This document shows, piece by piece, positions 44,110 through 55,835 of a stretch of DNA of 64,000 bases (positions within the stretch are counted from its first letter, which is position 1; each line of letters opens with the position of its first letter). Source of the stretch: Urophycis tenuis (Eukaryota > Chordata > Actinopteri > Gadiformes > Phycidae); the NCBI GenBank assembly GCA_036785325.1, contig JAXIVH010000041.1, forward strand, positions 620,001 through 684,000. Reading direction: 5' to 3'. Position numbers and translations under genes: made by a program. Below the pieces are notes generated by a model. That model saw only the letters and a list, made by a program, of their open reading frames with translations. It was not told where the DNA came from and made no database searches.

Positions 44110-46768
44110 CACCCCCGCCGGATCGGGCTAGTACACTCTATCTCCCCCAACTCCCTCATTTCCATGAGGGAAGACAGGGGAGAAGAGATGGGAGGAGTAT
44201 ATATATTTAATATATATTTTTTTAGTAAATAAATACATCGAGAGACTCACCGCTGGAGTGGGTTTTAATCTTTGTATTCAAGGTTGTTCCTCCTCTTTTG
44301 ATTCCTCGCTGGTGGTGCGTCGTCTCCACCTAGTGGTCGTTTTGTGAAGAAGAGTTATAGAAATAGAAATAGAAATACTCTATTGTTCCCAGGTTGGGAA
44401 ATTGCATTAATAGGTAAGTAATAATAATAATAATAATAATAATAGGTAATTGCAATAGTTGGTAAGGTAATCTATATTTAATTTATTTATTTATATTTGT
44501 ATATTTATTTAGTCTATTTATTTATTCATTTTTGTTTATTTATTTATTTAGATAAAGAGGATCACAGCTGGAGTGAGTTTTTAGTCTTTGTGTTAAAGGC
44601 TGGTTGCCTTCTTTTGATTCTTCAGTGGTGGTCCATCGCCTCCATCTAGTGGTCGTTTTGTGAATAACAGTTGGTAAGGTAATATAAATGGGTTGTGTAG
44701 AGAGCCCGTTCTTTCGATGGCCCTGGCTCGGTTAGGTTCGTTAGAGTTATCTCGATGACCCCCCCCACCTCATCCAACGACTCGGTAGTTGAATAGGGGA
44801 TCAAAGGCAGTTGCACTCGCCAATATCTAGTCATCCGCAGCTCTCTTTTCCCATATTACCAAGAATGAAGTAAAACGAAATGGTTATCTGTCTTGTTGTG
44901 ATATAACCGCTGATTTGGAGATATAGACTTGTTTTTCCTTTTCCCAAAGGTTTTCTTTGTTCCAAGATGAAGATCAATCTAGTTTGATTGAAGGTACTTC
45001 CAATGCATTGGTATATTTACTTATTTGAATAAAGACGAGTCACAGCTGGAGTGAGACTTTTCTTTTCCATTTCTATTTTAGTATAAACGTGCTATCGAAA
45101 TATTAGGACACGTCATCAGTAGTGGACCCTGGGATCATAGGGTGTTTCTGGCCATTGTCACTATACACCCTCACCCAAGGGAGGCCCCCCCGAGAGTGAT
45201 CAATTCTCAAGGTGTGTCGTTTCCGAAATGGAATTGGTATTGGGTTTAAGCTTTTTTAGGAGTGATCATTTGTTGAGGTAACGTCGAGGTAAGTAAAGGT
45301 AAGTAAAACACTTTTTAGGATACATTGTTTTGGTTATGGAGAGGAGGGGGCACATACTTACCCCCTGACCAGCACAAACCAGTTGTTAACACCGCTAGGT
45401 AGCCCTGGTTTGGCCAATCAGGGCCGGAGCTTGGTTCTTGTCCTCTGTTGGGTCCAGATGAACTAGCAGAAAACTGGGGTCACGAAGGACCGAGGCCAGC
45501 CGTGACAAAGCACTGCCTCCACGGTCCCCCAATGCAGCTATCCTCAGCGATGGGTGTCCAGACCTAGGAAAGACCAAGACCAGCCCCGACCAGCGGTGCC
45601 TTCCCAGTCGGTCCCAGGGTAGGAAAGGCCAAGGCCAGCCGCGACTAAGCACTGCCTCCCTGGCCCCTCCAGGACCCCATGCCGAACAGCCTGTTAATAA
45701 CAATTCCTGTGCCCCATACACCGCGCGACTACAGAGATTGTGTGGGAAGTTGACCTTAGAGAAGACTCAATGGCTTACTTTCCTCACCCAAAACAACAAT
45801 TTCTTGGGGTAGTCTATTCTCGCCGTAGGTACTTCGGTAATGGGTTTTTTTGTGAAAAGTTTTCCGGATGAAATGCATGCTGGGTAATTGTCTTCTTCCT
45901 CCAATATGTCAAGTGTAGGTTAAGGTTAGGGTAGATTTAGGGGTAGAGTTAGCAGTTAACCTTAACGTTAGGTTTGAAGTAAATGGGAGGGGTTGCGGTT
46001 AGGGTTAAGGTTAGGGCTGAGGTTAGGGTTAGGTATAAGGTTACGGTTTAGGGTTAAGGTTAGGGTTAAGGTTAGGGTTACGGTTAGGGCTAAGGTTAGG
46101 GCTAAGGTTAGAGTAAGGGTTAGGGTTAGCGTTACGGTTAGGGTAAGGTTAGGGTTAGGGTTAGAGGTTAGGGGTTAGGGGTTAGGGTTAAGATGAGAGC
46201 TGAGGTTAGGGTTAAGGTTAGGGCTGAGGTTAGGGTTAGGTTTAAGGTTAGGGATAAGGTTAGGGTTGGGGTTACGGCTGAGATTGGGGTTAAGGTTAGG
46301 GTTGAGGTTAGGGTTAGTGTTATGGATAAGGTTAGGTTAAGTGTTAGGGCCAAGGTTAGGGTTAAGGTTATGGTTAAGATTAGGGTTAGGGCTAGAATTA
46401 GGGTTAGGGTTATGGCTGAGGTTAGGGTTAAGGATAGGTTTGAGGTTAGTGTTAAGGTTAGGGCCAAGGTTAGGGTTAGGGTTAAGGTTAGGGTTAGGGC
46501 TAAGGTAAGGGTTAGGGTTATGGCTGAGGCTAGGGTTAGGGCTAAAGTTAGGGCAAAGGTTAGAGTTAGGGTTAGCGTTAGAGTTAGGGTAGGGTTAGTG
46601 TTGGAGGTTAGGGTAGGCTTAGGGTTAGAGTTAGAGTAGGGGTTAGGGTTAGTGTTAAGGCTAAGGTTAGGGGTTGAGGTTAGTGTTAAGATTAGGGCCA
46701 AGGTAAGGGTTAGTGTTAGGGTTGAGTTAGGGTTAGGGCTAAGGTTAGGCCTATGGTTAGGGTTGGGT
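44110..46768 (+). repeat. Macrosatellite monomer 17, tail-deleted
   Basis: Longest uninterrupted TAA tract (near 44418-44445). C8. AAGATCAATC near 44970 is private (others AAGGTCAATC). GC-rich block 45395-45721, followed by TGTGTGGGAAG. Confidence 0.93.
45919..46768 (+). repeat. Telomere-like block, monomer 17 (18- and 24-bp losses)
   Basis: An 18-bp step is lost near 46405 (AGGGCTAAGGTTAGGGTT unit) and only one TTAGAGTTAGAGTAGGGG module remains near 46625. AAGGATAGGTTTGAGG is shared with monomers 15 and 20. Truncated by the junction. Confidence 0.9.
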
Positions 46769-46778
46769 TCGTTAGAGT
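46758..46778. other. Deletion junction, monomers 17/18 (GGTTGGGTTCG type)
   Basis: Same join as at 5470 and 41963. Confidence 0.85.
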
Positions 46779-48924
46779 TATCTCGATGACCCCCCCCACC
46801 TCATCCAACGACTCGGTAGTTGAATAGGGGATCAAAGGCAGTTGCACTCGCCAATATCTAGTCATCCGCAGCTCTCTTTTCCCATATTACCAAGAATGAA
46901 GTAAAACGAAATGGTTATCTGTCTTGTTGTGATATAACCGCTGATTTGGAGATATAGACTTGTTTTTCCTTTTCCCAAAGGTTTTCTTTGTTCCAAGATG
47001 AAGGTCAATCTAGTTTGATTGAAGGTACTTCCAATGCATTGGTATATTTACTTATTTGAATAAAGACGAGTCACAGCTGGAGTGAGACTTTTCTTTTCCA
47101 TTTCTATTTTAGTATAAACGTGCTATCGAAATATTAGGACACGTCATCAGTAGTGGACCCTGGGATCATAGGGTGTTTCTGGCCATTGTCACTATACACC
47201 CTCACCCAAGGGAGGCCCCCCCGAGAGTGATCAATTCTCAAGGTGTGTCGTTTCCGAAATGGAATTGGTATTGGGTTTAAGCTTTTTTAGGAGTGATCAT
47301 TTGTTGAGGTAACGTCGAGGTAAGTAAAGGTAAGTAAAACACTTTTTAGGATACATTGTTTTGGTTATGGAGAGGAGGGGGCACATACTTACCCCCTGAC
47401 CAGCACAAACCAGTTGTTAACACCGCTAGGTAGCCCTGGTTTGGCCAATCAGGGCCGGAGCTTGGTTCTTGTCCTCTGTTGGGTCCAGATGAACTAGCAG
47501 AAAACTGGGGTCACGAAGGACCGAGGCCAGCCGTGACAAAGCACTGCCTCCACGGTCCCCCAATGCAGCTATCCTCAGCGATGGGTGTCCAGACCTAGGA
47601 AAGACCAAGACCAGCCCCGACCAGCGGTGCCTTCCCAGTCGGTCCCAGGGTAGGAAAGGCCAAGGCCAGCCGCGACTAAGCACTGCCTCCCTGGCCCCTC
47701 CAGGACCCCATGCCGAACAGCCTGTTAATAACAATTCCTGTGCCCCATACACCGCGCGACTACAGCGATTGTGTAGGAAGTTGACCTTAGAGAAGACTCA
47801 ATGGCTTACTTTCCTCACCCAAAACAACAATTTCTTGGGGTAGTCTATTCTCGCCGTAGGTACTTCGGTAATGGGTTTTTTTGTGAAAAGTTTTCCGGAT
47901 GAAATGCATGCTGGGTAATTGTCTTCTTCCTCCAATATGTCAAGTGTAGGTTAAGGTTAGGGTAGATTTAGGGGTAGAGTTAGCAGTTAACCTTAACGTT
48001 AGGTTTGAAGTAAATGGGAGGGGTTGCGGTTAGGGTTAAGGTTAGGGCTGAGGTTAGGGTTAGGTATAAGGTTACGGTTTAGGGTTAAGGTTAGGGTTAA
48101 GGTTAGGGTTACGGTTAGGGCTAAGGTTAGGGCTAAGGTTAGAGTAAGGGTTAGGGTAAGCGTTACGGTTAGGGTAAGGTTAGGGTTAGGGTTAGAGGTT
48201 AGGGGTTAGGGGTTAGGGTTAAGATGAGGGCTGAGGTTAGGGTTAAGGTTAGGGCTGAGGTTAGGGTTAGGTTTAAGGTTAGGGATAAGGTTAGGGTTGG
48301 GGTTACGGCTGAGATTGGGGTTAAGGTTAGGGTTGAGGTTAGGGTTAGTGTTATGGATAAGGTTAGGTTAAGTGTTAGGGCCAAGGTTAGGGTTAAGGTT
48401 ATGGTTAAGATTAGGGTTAGGGCTAGAATTAGGGTTAGGGCTAAGGTTAGGGTTAGGGTTATGGCTGAGGTTAGGGTTAAGGTTAGGTTTGAGGTTAGTG
48501 TTAAGGTTAGGGCCAAGGTTAGGGTTAGGGTTAAGGTTAGGGTTAGGGCTAAGGTTAGGGTTAGGGTTATGGCTGAGGCTAGGGTTAGGGCTAAAGTTAG
48601 GGCAAAGGTTAGAGTTAGGGTTAGCGTTAGAGTTAGGGTAGGGTTAGTGTTGGAGGTTAGGGTAGGCTTAGGGTTAGAGTTAGAGTAGGGGTTAGGGTTA
48701 GAGTTAGAGTAGGGGTTAGGGTTAGTGTTAAGGCTAAGGTTAGGGGTTGAGGTTAGTGTTAAGATTAGGGCCAAGGTAAGGGTTAGTGTTAGGGTTGAGT
48801 TAGGGTTAGGGCTAAGGTTAGGCCTATGGTTAGGGTTGGGGTTGAGGTTATCCCTAGGGTTAGAGTTAGAGCTAGAGATTGAGGAAGGTAGAGTCAAGGT
48901 GAGACAGTCTGTACGGACTGAACT
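46769..48924 (+). repeat. Macrosatellite monomer 18, head-deleted
   Basis: C8. GC-rich block 47426-47752. TACAGCGATTG near 47761 (others TACAGAGATTG) is shared with monomers 19, 22 and 24. Confidence 0.92.
47950..48876 (+). repeat. Telomere-like block, monomer 18
   Basis: Complete. AGGGTAAGCGTTACGG near 48154 is private (others AGGGTTAGCGTTACGG). G-strand on +. Confidence 0.92.
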
Positions 48925-51612
48925 CACCCCCGCCGGATCGGGCTAGTACACTCTATCTCCCCCAACAACCTCATTTCCATGAGGGAAGACAGGGGAAAAG
49001 AGATGGGAGGAGTATATATATTTAATATATTTTTTTTTAGTAAATAAATACATCGAGAGACTCACAGCTGGAGTGGGTTTTAATCTTTGTATTCAAGGTT
49101 GTTCCTCCTCTTTTGATTCCTCGCTGGTGGTGCGTCGTCTCCACCTAGTGGTCGTTTTGTGAAGAAGAGTTATAGAAATAGAAATAGAAATACTCTATTG
49201 TTCCCAGGTTGGGAAATTGCATTAATAGGTAAGTAATAATAATAATAATAGGTAATTGCAATAGTTGGTAAGGTAATCTATATTTAATTTATTTATGTAT
49301 ATTTGTATATTTATTTAGTCTATTTATTTATTCATTTTTGTTTATTTATTTATTTAGATAAAGAGGATCACAGCTGGAGTGAGTTTTTAGTCTTTGTGTT
49401 AAAGGCTGGTTGCCTTCTTTTGATTCTTCAGTGGTGGTCCATCGCCTCCATCTAGTGGTCGTTTTGTGAATAACAGTTGGTAAGGTAATATAAATGGGTT
49501 GTGTAGAGAGCCCGTTCTTTCGATCGCCCTGGCTCTGTTAGGTTCGTTAGAGTTATCTCGATGACCCCCCCCCCACCTCATCCAACGACTCGGTAGTTGA
49601 ATAGGGGATCAAAGGCAGTTGCACTCGCCAATATCTAGTCATCCGCAGCTCTCTTTTCCCATATTACCAAGAATGAAGTAAAACGAAATGGTTATCTGTC
49701 TTGTTGTGATATAACCGCTGATTTGGAGATATAGACTTGTTTTTCCTTTTCCCAAAGGTTTTCTTTGTTCCAAGATGAAGGTCAATCTAGTTTGATTGAA
49801 GGTACTTCCAATGCATTGGTATATTTACTTATTTGAATAAAGACGAGTCACAGCTGGAGTGAGACTTTTCTTTTCCATTTCTATTTTAGTATAAACGTGC
49901 TATCGAAATATTAGGACACGTCATCAGTAGTGGACCCTGGGATCATAGGGTGTTTCTGGCCATTGTCACTATACACCCTCACCCAAGGGAGGCCCCCCCG
50001 AGAGTGATCAATTCTCAAGGTGTGTCGTTTCCGAAATGGAATTGGTATTGGGTTTAAGCTTTTTTAGGAGTGATCATTTGTTGAGGTAACGTCGAGGTAA
50101 GTAAAGGTAAGTAAAACACTTTTTAGGATACATTGTTTTGGTTATGGAGAGGAGGGGGCACATACTTACCCCCTGACCAGCACAAACCAGTTGTTAACAC
50201 CGCTAGGTAGCCCTGGTTTGGCCAATCAGGGCCGGAGCTTGGTTCTTGTCCTCTGTTGGGTCCAGATGAACTAGCAGAAAACTGGGGTCACGAAGGACCG
50301 AGGCCAGCCGTGACAAAGCACTGCCTCCACGGTCCCCCAATGCAGCTATCCTCAGCGATGGGTGTCCAGACCTAGGAAAGACCAAGACCAGCCCCGACCA
50401 GCGGTGCCTTCCCAGTCGGTCCCAGGGTAGGAAAGGCCAAGGCCAGCCGCGACTAAGCACTGCCTCCCTGGCCCCTCCAGGACCCCATGCCGAACAGCCT
50501 GTTAATAACAATTCCTGTGCCCCATACACCGCGCGACTACAGCGATTGTGTAGGAAGTTGACCTTAGAGAAGACTCAATGGCTTACTTTCCTCACCCAAA
50601 ACAACAATTTCTTGGGGTAGTCTATTCTCGCCGTAGGTACTTCGGTAATGGGTTTTTTTGTGAAAAGTTTTCCGGATGAAATGCATGCTGGGTAATTGTC
50701 TTCTTCCTCCAATATGTCAAGTGTAGGTTAAGGTTAGGGTAGATTTAGGGGTAGAGTTAGCAGTTAACCTTAACGTTAGGTTTGAAGTAAATGGGAGGGG
50801 TTGCGGTTAGGGTTAAGGTTAGGGCTGAGGTTAGGGTTAGGTATAAGGTTACGGTTTAGGGTTAAGGTTAGGGTTAAGGTTAGGGTTACGGTTAGGGCTA
50901 AGGTTAGGGCTAAGGTTAGAGTAAGGGTTAGGGTTAGCGTTACGGTTAGGGTAAGGTTAGGGTTAGAGGTTAGGGGTTAGGGGTTAGGGTTAAGATGAGG
51001 GCTGAGGTTAGGGTTAAGGTTAGGGCTGAGGTTAGGGTTAGGTTTAAGGTTAGGGATAAGGTTAGGGTTGGGGTTACGGCTGAGATTGGGGTTAAGGTTA
51101 GGGTTGAGGTTAGGGTTAGTGTTATGGATAAGGTTAGGTTAAGTGTTAGGGCCAAGGTTAGGGTTAAGGTTATGGTTAAGATTAGGGTTAGGGCTAGAAT
51201 TAGGGTTAGGGCTAAGGTTAGGGTTAGGGTTATGGCTGAGGTTAGGGTTAAGGTTAGGTTTGAGGTTAGTGTTAAGGTTAGGGCCAAGGTTAGGGTTAGG
51301 GTTAAGGTTAGGGTTAGGGCTAAGGTTAGGGTTAGGGTTATGGCTGAGGCTAGGGTTAGGGCTAAAGTTAGGGCAAAGGTTAGAGTTAGGGTTAGCGTTA
51401 GAGTTAGGGTAGGGTTAGTGTTGGAGGTTAGGGTAGGCTTAGGGTTAGAGTTAGAGTAGGGGTTAGGGTTAGAGTTAGAGTAGGGGTTAGGGTTAGTGTT
51501 AAGGCTAAGGTTAGGGGTTGAGGTTAGTGTTAAGATTAGGGCCAAGGTAAGGGTTAGTGTTAGGGTTGAGTTAGGGTTAGGGCTAAGGTTAGGCCTATGG
51601 TTAGGGTTGGGT
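48925..51612 (+). repeat. Macrosatellite monomer 19, tail-deleted
   Basis: CCCAACAACCTC near 48961 breaks the head hairpin; GGGGAAAAGAG near 48993 is private. A 9-T run is shared with monomer 22. TTTATGTATA and TTCGATCGCCCTGGCTCTG (near 49293 and 49516) are shared with monomers 23 and 24. C10. GC-rich block 50203-50529. Confidence 0.93.
50727..51612 (+). repeat. Telomere-like block, monomer 19
   Basis: One hexamer fewer before GGTTAGAGGTTAGGGG; otherwise common form up to the junction. G-strand on +. Confidence 0.9.
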
Positions 51613-51622
51613 TCGTTAGAGT
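51602..51622. other. Deletion junction, monomers 19/20 (GGTTGGGTTCG type)
   Basis: Same join as at 5470; the next junction follows only 2049 bp later. Confidence 0.85.
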
Positions 51623-53661
51623 TATCTCGATGACCCCCCCCACCTCATCCAACGACTCGGTAGTTGAATAGGGGATCAAAAGCAGTTGCACTCGCCAATA
51701 TCTAGTCATCCGCAGCTCTCTTTTCCCATATTACCAAGAATGAAGTAAAACGAAATGGTTATCTGTCTTGTTGTGATATAACCGCTGATTTGGAGATATA
51801 GACTTGTTTTTCCTTTTCCCAAAGGTTTTCTTTGTTCCAAGATGAAGGTCAATCTAGTTTGATTGAAGGTACTTCCAATGCATTGGTATATTTACTTATT
51901 TGAATAAAGACGAGTCACAGCTGGAGTGAGACTTTTCTTTTCCATTTCTATTTTAGTATAAACGTGCTATCGAAATATTAGGACACGTCATCAGTAGTGG
52001 ACCCTGGGATCATAGGGTGTTTCTGGCCATTGTCACTATACACCCTCACCCAAGGGAGGCCCCCCCGAGAGTGATCAATTCTCAAGGTGTGTCGTTTCCG
52101 AAATGGAATTGGTATTGGGTTTAAGCTTTTTTAGGAGTGATCATTTGTTGAGGTAACGTCGAGGTAAGTAAAGGTAAGTAAAACACTTTTTAGGATACAT
52201 TGTTTTGGTTATGGAGAGGAGGGGGCACATACTTACCCCCTGACCAGCACAAACCAGTTGTTAACACCGCTAGGTAGCCCTGGTTTGGCCAATCAGGGCC
52301 GGAGCTTGGTTCTTGTCCTCTGTTGGGTCCAGATGAACTAGCAGAAAACTGGGGTCACGAAGGACCGAGGCCAGCCGTGACAAAGCACTGCCTCCACGGT
52401 CCCCCAATGCAGCTATCCTCAGCGATGGGTGTCCAGACCTAGGAAAGACCAAGACCAGCCCCGACCAGCGGTGCCTTCCCAGTCGGTCCCAGGGTAGGAA
52501 AGGCCAAGGCCAGCCGCGACTAAGCACTGCCTCCCTGGCCCCTCCAGGACCCCATGCCGAACAGCCTGTTAATAACAATTCCTGTGCCCCATACACCGCG
52601 CGACTACAGAGATTGTGTAGGAAGTTGACCTTAGAGAAGACTCAATGGCTTACTTTCCTCACCCAAAACAACAATTTCTTGGGGTAGTCTATTCTCGCCG
52701 TAGGTACTTTGGTAATGGGTTTTTTTGTGAAAAGTTTTCCGGATGAAATGCATGCTGGGTAATTGTCTTCTTCCTCCAATATGTCAAGTGTAGGTTAAGG
52801 TTAGGGTAGATTTAGGGGTAGAGTTAGCAGTTAACCTTAACGTTAGGTTTGAAGTAAATGGGAGGGGTTGCGGTTAGGGTTAAGGTTAGGGCTGAGGTTA
52901 GGGTTAGGTATAAGGTTACGGTTTAGGGTTAAGGTTAGGGTTAAGGTTAGGGTTACGGTTAGGGCTAAGGTTAGGGCTAAGGTTAGAGTAAGGGTTAGGG
53001 TTAGCGTTACGGTTAGGGTAAGGTTAGGGTTAGGGTTAGAGGTTAGGGGTTAGGGGTTAGGGTTCAGATGAGGGCTGAGGTTAGGGTTAAGGTTAGGGCT
53101 GAGGTTAGGGTTAGGTTTAAGGTTAGGGATAAGGTTAGGGTTGGGGTTACGGCTGAGATTGGGGTTAAGGTTAGGGTTGAGGTTAGGGTTAGTGTTATGG
53201 ATAAGGTTAGGTTAAGTGTTAGGGCCAAGGTTAGGGTTAAGGTTATGGTTAAGATTAGGGTTAGGGCTAGAATTAGGGTTAGGGCTAAGGTTAGGGTTAG
53301 GGTTATGGCTGAGGTTAGGGTTAAGGATAGGTTTGAGGTTAGTGTTAAGGTTAGGGCCAAGGTTAGGGTTAGGGTTAAGGTTAGGGTTAGGGCTAAGGTT
53401 AGGGTTAGGGTTATGGCTGAGGCTAGGGTTAGGGCTAAAGTTAGGGCAAAGGTTAGAGTTAGGGTTAGCGTTAGAGTTAGGGTAGGGTTAGTGTTGGAGG
53501 TTAGGGTAGGCTTAGGGTTAGAGTTAGAGTAGGGGTTAGGGTTAGTGTTAAGGCTAAGGTTAGGGGTTGAGGTTAGTGTTAAGATTAGGGCCAAGGTAAG
53601 GGTTAGTGTTAGGGTTGAGTTAGGGTTAGGGCTAAGGTTAGGCCTATGGTTAGGGTTGGGT
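51613..53661 (+). repeat. Macrosatellite monomer 20, deleted at both ends
   Basis: At 2049 bp the shortest monomer: it begins and ends at short-type junctions. C8. ATCAAAAGCAGTTG near 51676 is private. CTTTGGTAAT near 52707 is shared with monomer 16. GC-rich block 52270-52596. Confidence 0.92.
52794..53661 (+). repeat. Telomere-like block, monomer 20
   Basis: TTCAGATGAGG (near 53063) and AAGGATAGG are shared with monomer 15; a single TTAGAGTTAGAGTAGGGG module as in monomer 17. Truncated by the junction. Confidence 0.9.
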
Positions 53662-53671
53662 TCGTTAGAGT
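53651..53671. other. Deletion junction, monomers 20/21 (GGTTGGGTTCG type)
   Basis: Last of the six junctions. Confidence 0.85.
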
Positions 53672-55835
53672 TATCTCGATGACCCCCCCCACCTCATCCA
53701 ACGACTCGGTAGTTGAATAGGGGATCAAAGGCAGTTGCACTCGCCAATATCTAGTCATCCGCAGCTCTCTTTTCCCATATTACCAAGAATGAAGTAAAAC
53801 GAAATGGTTATCTGTCTTGTTGTGATATAACCGCTGATTTGGAGATATAGACTTGTTTTTCCTTTTCCCAAAGGTTTTCTTTGTTCCAAGATGGAGGTCA
53901 ATCTAGTTTGATTGAAGGTACTTCCAATGCATTGGTATATTTACTTATTTGAATAAAGACGAGTCACAGCTGGAGTGAGACTTTTCTTTTCCATTTCTAT
54001 TTTAGTATAAACGTGCTATCGAAATATTAGGACACGTCATCAGTAGTGGACCCTGGGATCATAGGGTGTTTCTGGCCATTGTCACTATACACCCTCACCC
54101 AAGGGAGGCCCCCCCGAGAGTGATCAATTCTCAAGGTGTGTCGTTTCCGAAATGGAATTGGTATTGGGTTTAAACTTTTTTAGGAGTGATCATTTGTTGA
54201 GGTAACGTCGAGGTAAGTAAAGGTAAGTAAAACACTTTTTAGGATACATTGTTTTGGTTATGGAGAGGAGGGGGCACATACTTACCCCCTGACCAGCACA
54301 AACCAGTTGTTAACACCGCTAGGTAGCCCTGGTTTGGCCAATCAGGGCCGGAGCTTGGTTCTTGTCCTCTGTTGGGTCCAGATGAACTAGCAGAAAACTG
54401 GGGTCACGAAGGACCGAGGCCAGCCGTGACAAAGCACTGCCTCCACGGTCCCCCAATGCAGCTATCCTCAGCGATGGGTGTCCAGACCTAGGAAAGACCA
54501 AGACCAGCCCCGACCAGCGGTGCCTTCCCAGTCGGTCCCAGGGTAGGAAAGGCCAAGGCCAGCCGCGACTAAGCACTGCCTCCCTGGCCCCTCCAGGACC
54601 CCATGCCGAACAGCCTGTTAATAACAATTCCTGTGCCCCATACACCGCGCGACTACAGAGATTGTGTAGGAAGTTGACCTTAGAGAAGACTCAATGGCTT
54701 ACTTTCCTCACCCAAAACAACAATTTCTTGGGGTAGTCTATTCTCGCCGTAGGTACTTCGGTAATGGGTTTTTTTGTGAAAATTTTTCCGGATGAAATGC
54801 ATGCTGGGTAATTGTCTTCTTCCTCCAATATGTCAAGTGTAGGTTAAGGTTAGGGTAGATTTAGGGGTAGAGTTAGCAGTTAACCTTAACGTTAGGTTTG
54901 AAGTAAATGGGAGGGGTTGCGGTTAGGGTTAAGGTTAGGGCTGAGGTTAGGGTTAGGTATAAGGTTACGGTTAAGGGTTAAGGTTAGGGTTAAGGTTAGG
55001 GTTATGGTTAGGGCTAAGGTTAGGGCTAAGGTTAGAGTAAGGGTTAGGGTTAGCGTTACGGTTAGGGTAAGGTTAGGGTTAGGGTTAGAGGTTAGGGGTT
55101 AGGGGTTAGGGTTAAGATGAGGGCTGAGGTTAGGGTTAAGGTTAGGGCTGAGGTTAGGGTTAGGTTTAAGGTTAGGGATAAAGTTAGGGTTGGGGTTACG
55201 GCTGAGATTGGGGTTAAGGTTAGGGTTGAGGTTAGGGTTAGTGTTATGGATAAGGTTAGGTTAAGTGTTAGGGCCAAGGTTAGGGTTAAGGTTATGGTTA
55301 AGATTAGGGTTAGGGCTAGAATTAGGGTTAGGGCTAAGGTTAGGGTTAGGGTTATGGCTGAGGTTAGGGTTAAGGTTAGGTTTGAGGTTAGTGTTAAGGT
55401 TAGGGCCAAGGTTAGGGTTAGGGTTAAGGTTAGGGTTAGGGTTAAGGTTAGGGTTAGGGCTAAGGTTAGGGTTAGGGTTATGGCTGAGGCTAGGGTTAGG
55501 GCTAAAGTTAGGGCAAAGGTTAGAGTTAGGGTTAGCGTTAGAGTTAGGGTAGGGTTAGTGTTGGAGGTTAGGGTAGGCTTAGGGTTAGAGTTAGAGTAGG
55601 GGTTAGGGTTAGAGTTAGAGTAGGGGTTAGGGTTAGTGTTAAGGCTAAGGTTAGGGGTTGAGGTTAGTGTTAAGATTAGGGCCAAGGTAAGGGTTAGTGT
55701 TAGGGTTGAGTTAGGGTTAGGGCTAAGGTTAGGCCTATGGTTAGGGTTGGGGTTGAGGTTATCCCTAGGGTTAGAGTTAGAGCTAGAGATTGAAGAAGGT
55801 AGAGTCAAGGTGAGACAGTCTGTACGGACTGAACT
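53662..55835 (+). repeat. Macrosatellite monomer 21, head-deleted, with expanded telomere-like block
   Basis: C8. AAGATGGAGGTC near 53888 and GAAAATTTTTCCGG near 54778 are private. GC-rich block 54319-54645. Tail has GATTGAAGAAGG, shared with monomer 16. Confidence 0.92.
54843..55787 (+). repeat. Telomere-like block, monomer 21 (18-bp gain)
   Basis: An extra GGGTTAAGGTTAGGGTTA step near 55440 makes three in a row where others have two. TACGGTTAAGGG near 54965 and GGTTATGGTTAGGG near 55001 are private. G-strand on +. Confidence 0.92.
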
